A stretch of 64,000 bases of DNA from Thermophagus sp052400625 (GCA_052400625.1 JBQTGH010000010.1); one strand, 5' to 3'; counted from the first letter of the stretch, positions 45,841 through 54,409 are shown. Translations and numbers: made by a program. Notes: generated by a model from the letters alone, not told the origin.

Positions 45841-46168
45841 AATCGAATCTGTAAAATTATAGGTCGAAAATTGACGGCCGAAATCGAATCTGTAAAATTA
45901 TAGGTCGAAAATCGGCGTCCGAAATTGAATCTGTAAAATTATAGGTCGAAAATTGACGGCCGAAATCGAATCTGTAAAATTATAGGTCGAAAATCAGCGT
46001 CCGAAATTGAATCTGTAAAATTACAGGTCGAAAATCAGCGGCTGAAATCGGATCTGTAAAATTATAGGTCGAAAATTAACGGCCGAAATTGAATCTGTAA
46101 AATTACAGGTCGAAAATCAGCGTCCGAAATTGAATCTGTAAAAATATAGGTCGAAAATCGACGTCCGA
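45841..46168. repeat. 41-bp tandem repeat array, eight units
   Basis: Units start at 45841, 45882, 45923, 45964, 46005, 46046, 46087 and 46128, each 41 bp, with a decayed ninth at 46169. The constant part is AATCTGTAAAATTATAGG followed by TCGAAAAT; the variable end alternates between forms with ACGGCC and CGTCC, suggesting some duplication as dimers. The period is not a multiple of three and no frame survives. It ends about 90 bp before the DUF6261 gene. There are no unique spacers, so it is not CRISPR. Confidence 0.95.
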
Positions 46169-46258
46169 AATTGAACCTAAAAATTTTTAGATAGATAAAA
46201 GATAGGTTGTAATCAGCATCGAAAGTTTTTTGCCTTAATAATAAAAAACACAAGGTGT

Positions 46259-46996
46259 ATGAAAATTAAAACAATCAATTATTCATTGTTAACACCCGGC
46301 CAGTTATTTAACTTGTCGGATGGTACTTTGTCGTTGGCTAATTCGGCACAGTTGCCGGAGGGCCCGTTGACTACGTTCTTGTCGCATGTGGACCAATGTC
46401 ACAAGGATTTCTCGCGTGGCTTTCAGCGGGATGACAAAAACCCGTACACCGAAGAAAAGGCACTGAGAGACAGTGAGCGCGATGAAGCCTTCCTAGGGTT
46501 CAGAGGATATGTGGAAGCCTGCACTCATCGTCGTGATGTGTCGGTATCGGAACCAGCTGAGGATATTTTGGAAGTCATCCGTAAGTATGGGTGGAGCAGT
46601 TGGAATTTAGGTTACCAAAAACAAACGGCACTGCATGCCAATATGATAGAGGAACTAAAGCAAGAGCATGCAGACCAGATGGATGCCATAGGGGCCACAT
46701 CCCCGTGGTTTGAGGAGTTGGAACAGGCTCAGGACGCATTCACTGCAGTTAAAATAAGCAGTGTTAGCAACATTCCTGACCGTGTTACGCTCACCGAAAC
46801 GCGCAAACCTCTGGAGCAGGCGTTGCGTAACTTCTATGCCATGGTCGACCTGCTGGCCCAAAGCGAAGAAAATGAAACCCTTAATCAGCTTATCCGGGAT
46901 ATCAACCATCTCATTACCGAGACCATGGCCATTGCCCGTGCCGCTCAAACACGGCGCGGCAAAGAAGAGGAGGAAGTTGAACCCGAACAAAATTAA
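46259..46996 (+). CDS. DUF6261-like hypothetical protein
   Basis: 245 aa, soluble, mostly helical, with no signal peptide. Text such as FLSHVDQCHKDFSRGFQRDDK, SERDEAFLGFRGYVEACTHR and LEQALRNFYAMVDLLAQSE looks like the Bacteroidota DUF6261 family, whose function is unknown. The C-terminus is a charged tail (RRGKEEEEVEPEQN). It follows the 41-bp repeat array and ends at a strong terminator, so it is a monocistronic unit. Family assignment is from memory of the pattern. Confidence 0.65.
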   Translation: MKIKTINYSLLTPGQLFNLSDGTLSLANSAQLPEGPLTTFLSHVDQCHKDFSRGFQRDDKNPYTEEKALRDSERDEAFLGFRGYVEACTHRRDVSVSEPAEDILEVIRKYGWSSWNLGYQKQTALHANMIEELKQEHADQMDAIGATSPWFEELEQAQDAFTAVKISSVSNIPDRVTLTETRKPLEQALRNFYAMVDLLAQSEENETLNQLIRDINHLITETMAIARAAQTRRGKEEEEVEPEQN

Positions 46997-47052
46997 TGCT
47001 TGCTTTCATCACTTTTATTTTTATGTTTAACCCATTAAGGCAAAAAACTTTA

Positions 47053-47088
47053 GGGGCAGTCCCGGGTTTGTGGGATTGCCCCTTTTTT
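47053..47088 (+). terminator. Rho-independent terminator after the DUF6261 gene
   Basis: GGGGCAGTCCC (47053-47063) pairs with GGGATTGCCCC (47072-47082), with one G-T pair, followed by six T at 47083-47088. A textbook terminator 56 bp past the stop. Confidence 0.9.
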
Positions 47089-47282
47089 CTGGCGCTTTAG
47101 GCGGTTAAAGAGTGTGGTTTTGGTGGCCTGGTCATTGGAAGCCAGAGGTCAGAGGCTAGATGTTAGGTGTTAAGCCTTAATTTCTTAATTTTGTGATTAA
47201 ACAATTTCTTTCTTCTTTCATGGCAATCTACGATACCTAAGGTTTTGTATATTTTTTAAGTAACCTAAAATCACTTTTCCTG

Positions 47283-48497
47283 ATGGATGTACTTCTAATC
47301 ACCGGCATAATCATTTTTTCCGGCTTTTTGCTGGGCGAACTGGTAACCAAACTATCTCTTCCCAGAATATCGGGATATATCATTGCAGGAATATTGTTGA
47401 ATCCCAAAGTGCTGGGGATCGTTCCCGGCACATTTATCGAGGCGGGCGCACCATTGATCAACATATCGTTGGCGGTGATAACGTTTCATATCGGTGGTTC
47501 GTTGTCGTTTGGGAAGATCAGGAAGGAAGGACGAAATTATTTTATCATGACGCTGGGGGAATCGATCATGGCTTATGTGCTGGTCTTTTTGTTCAGCTTT
47601 TTGGCGGTTGAATATGTGTTTCACCTGTTCGATTCCATCTATTTTTCATTGGCTTTCAGTTTGATATTGGCTTCTCTGGCGGCGCCTACCGATCCGTCGG
47701 CCACTCTGGCGGTGATCGACGAATACAAGGCGCGCGGGCCGGTGAGTTCCACGGTGCTTGGTATCGCTGCCTTCGACGATATTGCGGGCATTGTACTGTT
47801 CACCTTGTCGGTGGCATTTGCCGGGGCCCTCATGGGAAATGCCGGGGTGTCGCTGGGGGCCACCCTGGTGCAGATGGTGATAAACATAGGTCTGGCCCTA
47901 TTGCTGGGGGTTGTTTTCGGCTTTTTGCTGAACCTGTTGACACGAATCTTTAAGCGTGAGACGGATGGCGGTTTAATTGTCATGATTCTGGGTGTCCTGA
48001 TGCTGTGTTACGGTACTTCGTCGTATTTAAAGGTGGATGAACTGCTCTCTACCTTGGCCATGGGCGTGACGGTGGTCAACTACAACCGTCAGCACGACAA
48101 GGTTTTTTGCGTGGTGGAGCGATATACCGAGGAGCTGATTTTTGTGATATTTTTCACCTTGTCGGGATTGCATCTGGATATATCGTTGATTTCGGGCAAT
48201 ATCCCTTTAATGATTCTGTTTATCGTGGCCCGCGCCCTGGGTAAATATTTGGGCATTCTAAGTACCTCACCAATGTTGAATATCTCCAGGCCGGTGAAGC
48301 GATATACGGCGGGGGGTCTGCTGCCGCAAGGTGGTATCGTGATCGGTCTGGCCTTGCTGGTATCGGACGAAACGGCATTTCAGTCGTTCTCGACCCTTAT
48401 CATGACGGTGGTCATCGGCACGGCCATTGTCCACGAATTGCTGGGACCCATCGCATCCAAATATTCGCTGAAGAAGGCGGGGGAAATAGAGGGGTAG
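47283..48497 (+). CDS. Cation:proton antiporter, CPA2 (Kef/Nap type)
   Basis: 404 aa, all membrane: about twelve hydrophobic segments starting VLLITGIIIFSGFLLGELV. LSLPRISGYIIAGILLNPKV and SLAAPTDPSATLAVIDEY and GIAAFDDIAGIVLFTLSV are family marks; the last holds the Asp pair used for ion exchange. It exchanges Na+ or K+ for H+ at the inner membrane. No TrkA domain is attached. It stands alone, followed by a repeat-word block. Confidence 0.92.
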   Translation: MDVLLITGIIIFSGFLLGELVTKLSLPRISGYIIAGILLNPKVLGIVPGTFIEAGAPLINISLAVITFHIGGSLSFGKIRKEGRNYFIMTLGESIMAYVLVFLFSFLAVEYVFHLFDSIYFSLAFSLILASLAAPTDPSATLAVIDEYKARGPVSSTVLGIAAFDDIAGIVLFTLSVAFAGALMGNAGVSLGATLVQMVINIGLALLLGVVFGFLLNLLTRIFKRETDGGLIVMILGVLMLCYGTSSYLKVDELLSTLAMGVTVVNYNRQHDKVFCVVERYTEELIFVIFFTLSGLHLDISLISGNIPLMILFIVARALGKYLGILSTSPMLNISRPVKRYTAGGLLPQGGIVIGLALLVSDETAFQSFSTLIMTVVIGTAIVHELLGPIASKYSLKKAGEIEG

Positions 48498-48878
48498 GCG
48501 GTTTGGCTGGTAGAGGGCAGAGGGCAGATGTTAGATATTTAGATATAAGATTCTAAGATGTAAGATTTTTTTTGATTTAAGATGTAAGAATTCCAGGGAT
48601 ATATATGGAAATAAGGTGATATAAAAAGAAATAACTAGCCTTAATTTCTTATAATCTAACATCTAATCTCTGGCTGGCTTCAAATGCTCCTCATTGCTCA
48701 CCCCCTAACCCTCTAAAGGGGGAATGCCATCGCACGCAACAACTTTTCTACTTAACAACTTATTTCAATTTATATTCTTTTATTTCTATTTATTTCCGGC
48801 CTCTGACTTCTGGCTTCTGGCTTCTGACTTCTGGCCTCTGTTCTCTGACTTCTGTCTTCCGGCTTCTGACCATCCATC
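48498..48878. repeat. Repeat-word block between antiporter and porin
   Basis: No gene. Contains TAGATATAAGATTCTAAGA words (48530-48590), GATATATATGGAAATAAGG words (48600-48640), a CCCTCTAAAGGGGG hairpin word (48708-48721), and CTTCTGGCTTCTGGCTTCTG words (48800-48870). Confidence 0.75.
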
Positions 48879-49928
48879 TCAAAACTTGTATTCCATGCTG
48901 AGATTAATGTTGTTGCTGTTCGCGATATTATCGTCATAAAAAAAGCCTTGATAGTTGAGCGATAGGCGGACCTTTTTGACGGGCGAGTGCGAGATGCCGG
49001 CTATCAACGCATTGCCGTCGGGACGATAGTTATTTTCAGTATTTTCCTGAACGTCGAAGTTGAAGTTGTCGAATCGTCCGAAAATATCGGTAGAAGGGTT
49101 TAGGCTGTAAATAGCGAAAAGAGAAAAGCCGTAACTGTCGAAATTCTTCACCTGAGAGAGGTTGCTCATATAATCGTATTCGGCACCAATTCTGAATTTA
49201 GGACTGCTTTTAAATCCTGCAAATGCCGAGACCATCTGCTCATTTTCATTGTCCGACTTTTCAGCCTGGTAATGATGATAATAGAGTCTGGTATGTAATT
49301 TTCCGGAAGGAATTAAATCCAAACCAACTGCCGTTTTGATGGTCCCTTCACTGTCTTGCTTCTTTCGGGAGCCTTCCCCATTGGTCACCGCAACATCCAA
49401 CCCCCAGGTTTCATTGATTTTATAGCGAGCCATGAAACCTAAATCGGTGCTGGGAATATGCCAATACAGGTCCTGAAAGGTTTGGGCCACATAGCGCATA
49501 CCCCAGAATCGTTCCTGGGTGATGTAATGATTTTGTAGTAGGGCACCCCCTTCCAGTGAGAGGTGGTCGTTGACTTGCCAGGTAAGACTGGCAAATTTAA
49601 GCCACATGGTGTAAGCACTTCCTTCGGATGAGGTGTTGGAAACCATCAGATTATTGCCATCGGTATCGGTAACCGTGATATCGCCTACGGTTGTCGGCTG
49701 GCCCCGGTCGATGACAATTTTACCAAACCATTTCTCGTTAAACCGATATTGAAAGCCCAGGTGGGCGCGGCCAAAGCTATAGCCGGCAACACCATCGTCC
49801 ACATTGTAATTGGCGGTTCCAAAAACCTGCACGATAGGTGTTAACCCGGGTAACAGTTCATTTTCTTTTTGTGCGCTAACTATTTGGGTGAGTAAAAAAA
49901 GAATGGGTAATATGGGTAAACGTTTCAT
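48879..49928 (-). CDS. Outer membrane beta-barrel porin (phosphate-selective porin-like)
   Basis: 349 aa. Signal peptide to about IVSAQKE. A sixteen-strand-like pattern of alternating residues follows: GYSFGRAHLGFQYRFNEKWFGKIVIDRG, HLSLEGGALLQNHYITQERFWG, LGFMARYKINETWGLDVAVTNGEG, and a terminal strand SMEYKF ending in Phe. This resembles OprO/OprP-like porins. It may admit anions; being near the arsenic operon it might be an arsenate/phosphate route, but that is only adjacency. Confidence 0.8.
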   Translation of the reverse strand: MKRLPILPILFLLTQIVSAQKENELLPGLTPIVQVFGTANYNVDDGVAGYSFGRAHLGFQYRFNEKWFGKIVIDRGQPTTVGDITVTDTDGNNLMVSNTSSEGSAYTMWLKFASLTWQVNDHLSLEGGALLQNHYITQERFWGMRYVAQTFQDLYWHIPSTDLGFMARYKINETWGLDVAVTNGEGSRKKQDSEGTIKTAVGLDLIPSGKLHTRLYYHHYQAEKSDNENEQMVSAFAGFKSSPKFRIGAEYDYMSNLSQVKNFDSYGFSLFAIYSLNPSTDIFGRFDNFNFDVQENTENNYRPDGNALIAGISHSPVKKVRLSLNYQGFFYDDNIANSNNINLSMEYKF

Positions 49929-49998
49929 TTTTAACTTGGTTTATCATTAAAGGTTAGTGGTTAGTGATTTGTCATTAGTCATGAGGCTGTTTAGCATA

Positions 49999-50078
49999 TC
50001 AATCCCCTCAATCCCCTCAATCCCCTCAATCCCTTCAATCTCACCAATCTCATCAATCCTCTCAATCCCCTCAATCTA
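49999..50078. repeat. 9-bp minisatellite TCAATCCCC
   Basis: About nine degenerate copies of TCAATCCCC and variants (TCAATCTCA, TCAATCCTC) in a row. Related GATTGAAGAGATTGAGGTG words are at 63165-63205 and the complementary form at 54890-54920. Confidence 0.85.
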
Positions 50079-50104
50079 TTAGCTACTGACAAAGCACTAA
50101 CCAC

Positions 50105-50154
50105 TAAAAAAATTTTTGGCAAAGAGTGCCAGGCTCGTTATGCGAAAGTTTCGC
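50105..50154 (-). terminator. Hairpins after the permease gene
   Basis: GCGAAAGTTTCGC (50142-50154) and TGGCA/TGCCA (50117-50131) form two stem-loops directly after the permease stop. On the minus strand the second is followed by an A/T run, a plausible terminator. Confidence 0.4.
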
Positions 50155-50157
50155 TTA

Positions 50158-51474
50158 TTAGAACAGAGCCCCGAAGATAAGGCCCGAAATGGTGGCCATC
50201 ACGACAACGAGGGCCACATAGGTTATGGTTTTACGAGTTCCCATCACACCTCTGATAACCAGCATGTTGGGTAATGAGAGTGAAGGTCCTGCCAGCAAGA
50301 GGGCCAAAGCCGGACCTTTGCCCATTCCGGCAGCCATTAATCCCTGAAGGATGGGCACTTCTGTAAGCGTTGCGAAATACATGAAGGCACCTACGATGGA
50401 TGCAAAGAAGTTGGAAAAAAGCGAGTTGCCACCTACTAGGCTGGAAATCCATTGGTTGGGAATAATGCCGGCGATGGCGGTATCATCGTGGGTCGAGCCC
50501 AGCAGGAAGCCGGCCACCACTACGCCCAGAGCGAGTAACGGCATGATTTGTTTGGCAAAATCCCATGTGGATAAGGTCCATTCCCGGTTCACATCTTGTT
50601 TGTCGGTTAAGGTTATGAGGCTTAAAGCAGCGATACCGACCACCATTGGTACCAATGGCGACGTGGTGGTAAATGCCGCGGCAGCGGTTATGACGGCGCC
50701 GACCAATACCTTTTTCCAGGGTAGCTTAAGGATGAAAATGAGTGAAAAGAGCAATAAAATAGAAAAGAATGAGGTGATATACCATTTATTGGCCCACAGC
50801 CAGTACCAGCCGCCGCTGGTCACATCATCACCCGGTTTTCCCCAGTTGGCAAATACCAGAATTAATACTAAAGTAAAAAAGTGAAACGCCGTTTGCCACA
50901 TGGGCCGCTCTTCCGGCATATCCGGAAAATTCATTTGTTCTTCTTTCTTGGCTTTCTCTTCTTTCCGATAGATGAAAGACATGATAGAACCAATGATCAC
51001 CGCAAAAGTCACCGCGCCAATAATTCGGGCAATACCCATTTCAATGCCCAGAATGCGGGCGGTTAGTATTATGGCCAGAATGTTGATGGCCGGCCCGCTG
51101 TAGAGAAAGGCTATGGCCGGCCCCAGGCCTGCCCCGCGTTTGTGTATACTGGAAAATAGTGGCAATATGGTACAACTACAAACCGCCAGGATAGTCCCCG
51201 ACACAGAGGCTACCGTATAGGCCACCCACTTTTTGGCTTTGGCACCAAAATATTTCATGACGGCACCCTGACTGATGAAAACGGCTATGACCCCGGCAAT
51301 GAAGAAGGCCGGCAATAAACAAAGCACTACATGCTCTCGGGCATACCATTTGGTCAGGTCTAACGTTGCCATTATGGCTTCCTGAAAGCGGGAACTGTCC
51401 AATGGCAGAAAAAAGGCAACCAAAAAAATGGCTATTATCCAACCCAAAATTTTCAATTCTTTTTTTAGTTCCAT
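50158..51474 (-). CDS. ArsP-type permease
   Basis: 438 aa with about ten membrane spans. The family (ArsP_1/permease) is shown by VSGTILAVCSCTILPLFSSIHKRGAGLG with a CSC motif, AFLYSGPAINILAIIL, VGAFMYFATLTEVPILQGLM and ALALLLAGPSLSLPNMLVI. Members export organoarsenicals or are linked to metalloid resistance. It lies 107 bp downstream of the ArsG-like gene, with its own copy of the ArsR-type operator at 51529-51548, so it belongs to the same regulon. Substrate inferred. Confidence 0.9.
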   Translation of the reverse strand: MELKKELKILGWIIAIFLVAFFLPLDSSRFQEAIMATLDLTKWYAREHVVLCLLPAFFIAGVIAVFISQGAVMKYFGAKAKKWVAYTVASVSGTILAVCSCTILPLFSSIHKRGAGLGPAIAFLYSGPAINILAIILTARILGIEMGIARIIGAVTFAVIIGSIMSFIYRKEEKAKKEEQMNFPDMPEERPMWQTAFHFFTLVLILVFANWGKPGDDVTSGGWYWLWANKWYITSFFSILLLFSLIFILKLPWKKVLVGAVITAAAAFTTTSPLVPMVVGIAALSLITLTDKQDVNREWTLSTWDFAKQIMPLLALGVVVAGFLLGSTHDDTAIAGIIPNQWISSLVGGNSLFSNFFASIVGAFMYFATLTEVPILQGLMAAGMGKGPALALLLAGPSLSLPNMLVIRGVMGTRKTITYVALVVVMATISGLIFGALF

Positions 51475-51528
51475 GGTTTTATTTTCTAATATTTATTTGA
51501 TTTTCAAATAATCATTCAGATTTTTTAT

Positions 51529-51548
51529 TGTTCGTGTTTTGACGAACA
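51529..51548 (-). promoter_or_regulatory. ArsR-type operator 3 (permease)
   Basis: TGTTCGT at 51529-51535 and ACGAACA at 51542-51548, spacer 6 bp: the same inverted repeat as sites 1 and 2. It is 55 bp upstream of the permease start. No good TAnnTTTG is seen next to it. Confidence 0.7.
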
Positions 51549-51580
51549 GTGTCGGTAAAAAAAACGTTAAAAACGTTTTT

Positions 51581-52279
51581 TTACATGAATAACAACGCGG
51601 AATAATAGATTCCCACGCCAATGAACAAGAGTGCCACAATCCTGCGGAACCATATCTCAAAGGTCTTTAATTTATTGTATGTGTTTCCGATGGAGTTGAT
51701 GGAAAAAGCAATAATCCAGGCAAAAATAATGACGGGAATACCTGTTCCCAAAGCAAAAATAATGGGCAAATAGAGTCCGCTGACGCTGGTGATGGTCATG
51801 GGTATAAGCATGCCAAAGTAGAGCACACCGCTGTAGGGACAAAAGGCTAAGGCGAAGACGATTCCGAGCAAGAGAACGCCCAGGAAGCTTTTCCCCGATT
51901 GTTGTTCCATGCGGTCGGTGAGGGTACTAAGCCCCGGCAGCTTTATTTTGATAATATCCAGCATCAGCAGGCCTATGATAATCAGTAACGGGCCAATGAA
52001 CTTTTCGCCCCACGACTGGAAGAAGCCGGCTATTTTAAACTGACTGGCACCGAAAAAGAATATTAAACCGATAAGGGTATAGGTAATACTCCGCCCAATG
52101 GTGTAAATCAATCCATTAATAAAGACGCGTCGACGATTTTGCATGTCTTTACTGATAAATCCGATGGCCGTAATGTTGGTGGCCAAAGGACAAGGGCTGA
52201 TAGCTGTCATCAGCCCCAGAATAAATGCAGTAAAGAACGGAATCTCTGTATTTTCCAGGATGCTCTGTAAAAATTCCAT
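51581..52279 (-). CDS. ArsG-like efflux permease (DsbD/CcdA fold)
   Basis: 232 aa with six membrane spans. TAISPCPLATNITAIGFIS and LAFCPYSGVLYFGMLIP carry the paired-Cys motifs of the CcdA/DsbD-like fold. With its ArsF-like neighbour this matches the ArsEFG group described for aromatic arsenicals in Shewanella. It starts 11 bp after the ArsF-like gene, so they are co-translated. It likely exports a trivalent arsenical or receives electrons across the membrane; the first is the family annotation, the actual substrate is not visible. Confidence 0.82.
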   Translation of the reverse strand: MEFLQSILENTEIPFFTAFILGLMTAISPCPLATNITAIGFISKDMQNRRRVFINGLIYTIGRSITYTLIGLIFFFGASQFKIAGFFQSWGEKFIGPLLIIIGLLMLDIIKIKLPGLSTLTDRMEQQSGKSFLGVLLLGIVFALAFCPYSGVLYFGMLIPMTITSVSGLYLPIIFALGTGIPVIIFAWIIAFSINSIGNTYNKLKTFEIWFRRIVALLFIGVGIYYSALLFM

Positions 52280-52290
52280 ATAGGTGGCTT

Positions 52291-52725
52291 TTAAAGAGAT
52301 TTAACCGTTTCCGCTATTTTATTTTTCAGTTTGTCAGGGTTGGTCCTGGCATTCATGAAAGCAAAATTGGTGAGGTTTTCCACTTTGTCACCTTTAACCA
52401 CGAGCAATGCCTGACCACTTACTTTGAATTTTTCAAGCAATGTCTTTGCTTCTTCCTTTTCAACATTAACCGATTGAAAGGGAACGGCATCGCCAAAGGT
52501 TTCGGTAAGGGCTTCCTGAGCCACCTTTTCAACCGACTGGCAGGTAACACAGCGACGGGTAAAATGAAAATAGTAAACTTTTACGTCGGAAATGTTGGCC
52601 GCTGCTTCCGATGCCGTATCGTTGCTCTTGTTTTTATTGGCACCGGCACTGCTGCAACATTGGGCCGTCAACGACACCGCCGTCAGCATCATTAAAAAGG
52701 TGAGAGTGCTTAATACTCGTTTCAT
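52291..52725 (-). CDS. ArsF-like thioredoxin-fold lipoprotein
   Basis: 144 aa. Signal peptide; a Cys pair follows (TAQCCSSAG). The thioredoxin-like core has VKVYYFHFTRRCVTCQSVEKVAQEAL (CVTC redox pair) and VSGQALLVVKGDKVENLTNFAF. It corresponds to the protein annotated as ArsF in arsEFG-type clusters. It lies between the small thioredoxin and the ArsG-like permease. A thiol-transfer role in arsenical handling is inferred. Confidence 0.8.
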   Translation of the reverse strand: MKRVLSTLTFLMMLTAVSLTAQCCSSAGANKNKSNDTASEAAANISDVKVYYFHFTRRCVTCQSVEKVAQEALTETFGDAVPFQSVNVEKEEAKTLLEKFKVSGQALLVVKGDKVENLTNFAFMNARTNPDKLKNKIAETVKSL

Positions 52726-52811
52726 ACGTCTAAGTTTTTAGGTTATTGGATGAATTGATTTTACATGACTTTAGTAATTGCCTGAAATGGTCAATGGATA
52801 ATTGAAATACC

Positions 52812-53042
52812 TTAACTCAATAATTTTTTCAGTGCATCATACGAAGGAATGCTTCCTTTAACCACCACTTTGCCATCAACCACCAGGGCCGGTGTCTTCA
52901 TTACATTGTACTTCATTATTTCCATGATGTCTTCAACTTTTGTGATTTGGGCGTTGATACCCAGTTCTTCCACGGCATCGCGAGTGAGTTTTTCCAGTGT
53001 TTTACACTTGGGACAACCTGTTCCTAATACTTTGATATCCAT
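52812..53042 (-). CDS. Small thioredoxin-family protein (ArsE-like)
   Basis: 76 aa from ATG 53042 (MDIKVLGTGCPKCKTLEKL). It holds CPKC in the redox site and TPALVVDGKVVVKGSIPS. This is the small redox-active disulfide protein family. The open frame continues 50 codons upstream, but that part overlaps arsR and the operator, so the short start is chosen. Its promoter carries operator 2 (53072-53093) over a TACTTTTG -7 box. Confidence 0.88.
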   Translation of the reverse strand: MDIKVLGTGCPKCKTLEKLTRDAVEELGINAQITKVEDIMEIMKYNVMKTPALVVDGKVVVKGSIPSYDALKKLLS

Positions 53043-53071
53043 AGTTTTTAATTTATATGGTTGATAATTCG

Positions 53072-53098
53072 TTGTTCGTAAAAACACGAACAAAAGTA
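53072..53098 (-). promoter_or_regulatory. ArsR-type operator 2 and promoter of arsE
   Basis: TTGTTCGT (53072-53079) and ACGAACAA (53086-53093), perfect inverted repeat, 6-bp spacer. On the minus strand TACTTTTG (53098-53091) is a TAnnTTTG box whose end overlaps the operator, the same geometry as in site 1. Confidence 0.8.
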
Positions 53099-53106
53099 AT
53101 AAAAAA

Positions 53107-53403
53107 TTATAATGACCAAAATTCTTTGAACATACTTTTTGCTTCTTCCCACCCTTTTTTATTGATGCAGTATTTAATTTTTGGTGCTTCAATTTCGCCC
53201 TGAATCAATCCGGCGTTCTTTAATTCCTTAAGGTGCGCCGAAAGGGTTGATTTGGCGATGGGTAGGTCGTCGGTCAGGTCACCGCTGTAGCAGCAACTTT
53301 GCTTCGAAAGTAATTCCATCACATATAAGCGTACGGGATGTGCCAATGCTTTGGCGTACCGGGCCATCTTTTTTTGTTTGTCGGTTAATACTTGCTCACT
53401 CAT
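53107..53403 (-). CDS. ArsR/SmtB-family metalloregulator
   Basis: 98 aa from ATG 53403 (SEQVLTDKQKKMARYAKALAH); an ATG at 53421 adds six residues. Winged-helix: HPVRLYVMELLSKQSCCYSGDL, then recognition helix AKSTLSAHLKELKNAGLI. The Cys pair SCCYSG at the start of the third helix is a typical arsenic/antimony binding site of ArsR. It represses the operon in the absence of metalloid. Operator 1 lies 133 bp upstream, operator 2 just downstream before arsE. Confidence 0.93.
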   Translation of the reverse strand: MSEQVLTDKQKKMARYAKALAHPVRLYVMELLSKQSCCYSGDLTDDLPIAKSTLSAHLKELKNAGLIQGEIEAPKIKYCINKKGWEEAKSMFKEFWSL

Positions 53404-53535
53404 ACTGTAATGTATTTGCAATGAATTGATAATGCTTTTGGCAACAAATGATTTTTCCCGTTTTCAGCAGCTGCGGCCTCGAATGGTTCAATGGGTCCTG
53501 CCATTCCCTGGCGACCCCCGCGCATGGGAGCCTTG

Positions 53536-53562
53536 TTGTTCGTTATTTAGCGAACAAAGATA
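53536..53562 (-). promoter_or_regulatory. ArsR-type operator 1 and promoter of arsR
   Basis: TTGTTCG (53536-53542) and CGAACAA (53551-53557) form an inverted repeat with 8-bp spacer (the flanking T/A pair of sites 2 and 3 is T/G here). The minus strand has TATCTTTG at 53562-53555, overlapping the operator end as in site 2. Confidence 0.78.
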
Positions 53563-53579
53563 TAGGAAATTTTTTATTT

Positions 53580-53754
53580 GAAAAAATGATTTTACAGAAG
53601 CCAGAGGCCAGAAGCCAGAAGCCAGAAGCCAGAAGCCAGAAGCCAGAAGCCAGTACACAAACTACCTATATCTATTTATATCTATCCTATTTCTATTTGT
53701 ATCTACTTATATCTAATATCTAATTATCTAACATCTAACCTCCGGCCTCTGTCC
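53580..53754. repeat. Repeat-word block between arsR and SRPBCC gene
   Basis: A run of about eight GAAGCCAGAAGCCA units at 53594-53653, the cleanest tandem form of this word in the window. It is followed by CTATTTATATCTATCC words (53667-53712) and ATCTAATATCTAATTATCT words (53710-53740). Confidence 0.9.
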
Positions 53755-54189
53755 TCAATTTTTTTCAGCAAAGTTCTTAAAGTCATTCAGATATTTTAAC
53801 GACTGTTTTTTAAATGACGAAGGCATCAGGAAACCTATTATCTTCATAAAGCCTTTGAATTGAAACTCATTTTCAACAATATATTTTGTTTTGTTGTCGG
53901 AAAGTTTGACAAATCTGTTTTTAACGATGTTGTGAACCCCTTTGGCTTCATAGCTGAGGGTATACTCATCGGGTAAGTTATGTACCAGGATGGTTTCGGT
54001 CATATTCATTTCCCGTTTTCCCATCTTAAACTTCAGCAAAGATTTTGCACCTTCTTGTTTTGGTTCACCGCTGACGGGTTCAATGCTTATCAGGCCTTTC
54101 ATCCATTTTTTCAGGTTTTCGGGATTGTCAAAATAGGCAATAACCTTCTCTCTGGGTTTGTTAATCTCTATTTCTTGCTTGAATTTCAT
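53755..54189 (-). CDS. SRPBCC-family protein (polyketide cyclase/START-like)
   Basis: 144 aa. FKQEIEINKPREKVIAYFDNPENLKKWMKGL is the N-terminal strand/helix of the SRPBCC fold, then TLSYEAKGVHNIVKNRF and ENEFQFKGFMKII, then a C-terminal helix (LKYLNDFKNFAEKN). Such proteins bind hydrophobic ligands; the ligand is unknown. Two leader elements (C and D) lie directly upstream on its strand. Confidence 0.9.
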   Translation of the reverse strand: MKFKQEIEINKPREKVIAYFDNPENLKKWMKGLISIEPVSGEPKQEGAKSLLKFKMGKREMNMTETILVHNLPDEYTLSYEAKGVHNIVKNRFVKLSDNKTKYIVENEFQFKGFMKIIGFLMPSSFKKQSLKYLNDFKNFAEKN

Positions 54190-54220
54190 ACGTATAAAAT
54201 TTTTCTAAGTTAATGGCTGG

Positions 54221-54291
54221 ATGGAACTCGCATGGCTTTACCAATTTTATACATGCTCTTTTGTGGCAGAAAGTCGCCATGCTCGTTTCAT
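54221..54291 (-). repeat. GA/GA hairpin leader element, copy C
   Basis: On the minus strand ATGAAAC-GA-GCATG (54291-54277) faces CATGC-GA-GTTCCAT (54234-54221). It ends 31 bp before the SRPBCC start. The centre contains a TAAAATTG -7-like box. Confidence 0.65.
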
Positions 54292-54409
54292 CGGAATAAA
54301 TTTTAGTTAAGTTGTTTTTTCAGAGTTTCTGGTTTTAGTGGATTGAATTTATATCTGCTTATTTCTATAAATATTCTTCCGTATAAAAATTATCTAAGTT
54401 ATTGGCTGG

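Noticed and set aside
45841..46168. CRISPR array
   Set aside because: Units abut with a strict 41-bp period and no unique spacers; no cas genes in the window.
53043..53192. Longer start for the small thioredoxin
   Set aside because: Would overlap arsR and run through operator 2; the 76-aa form matches the family.
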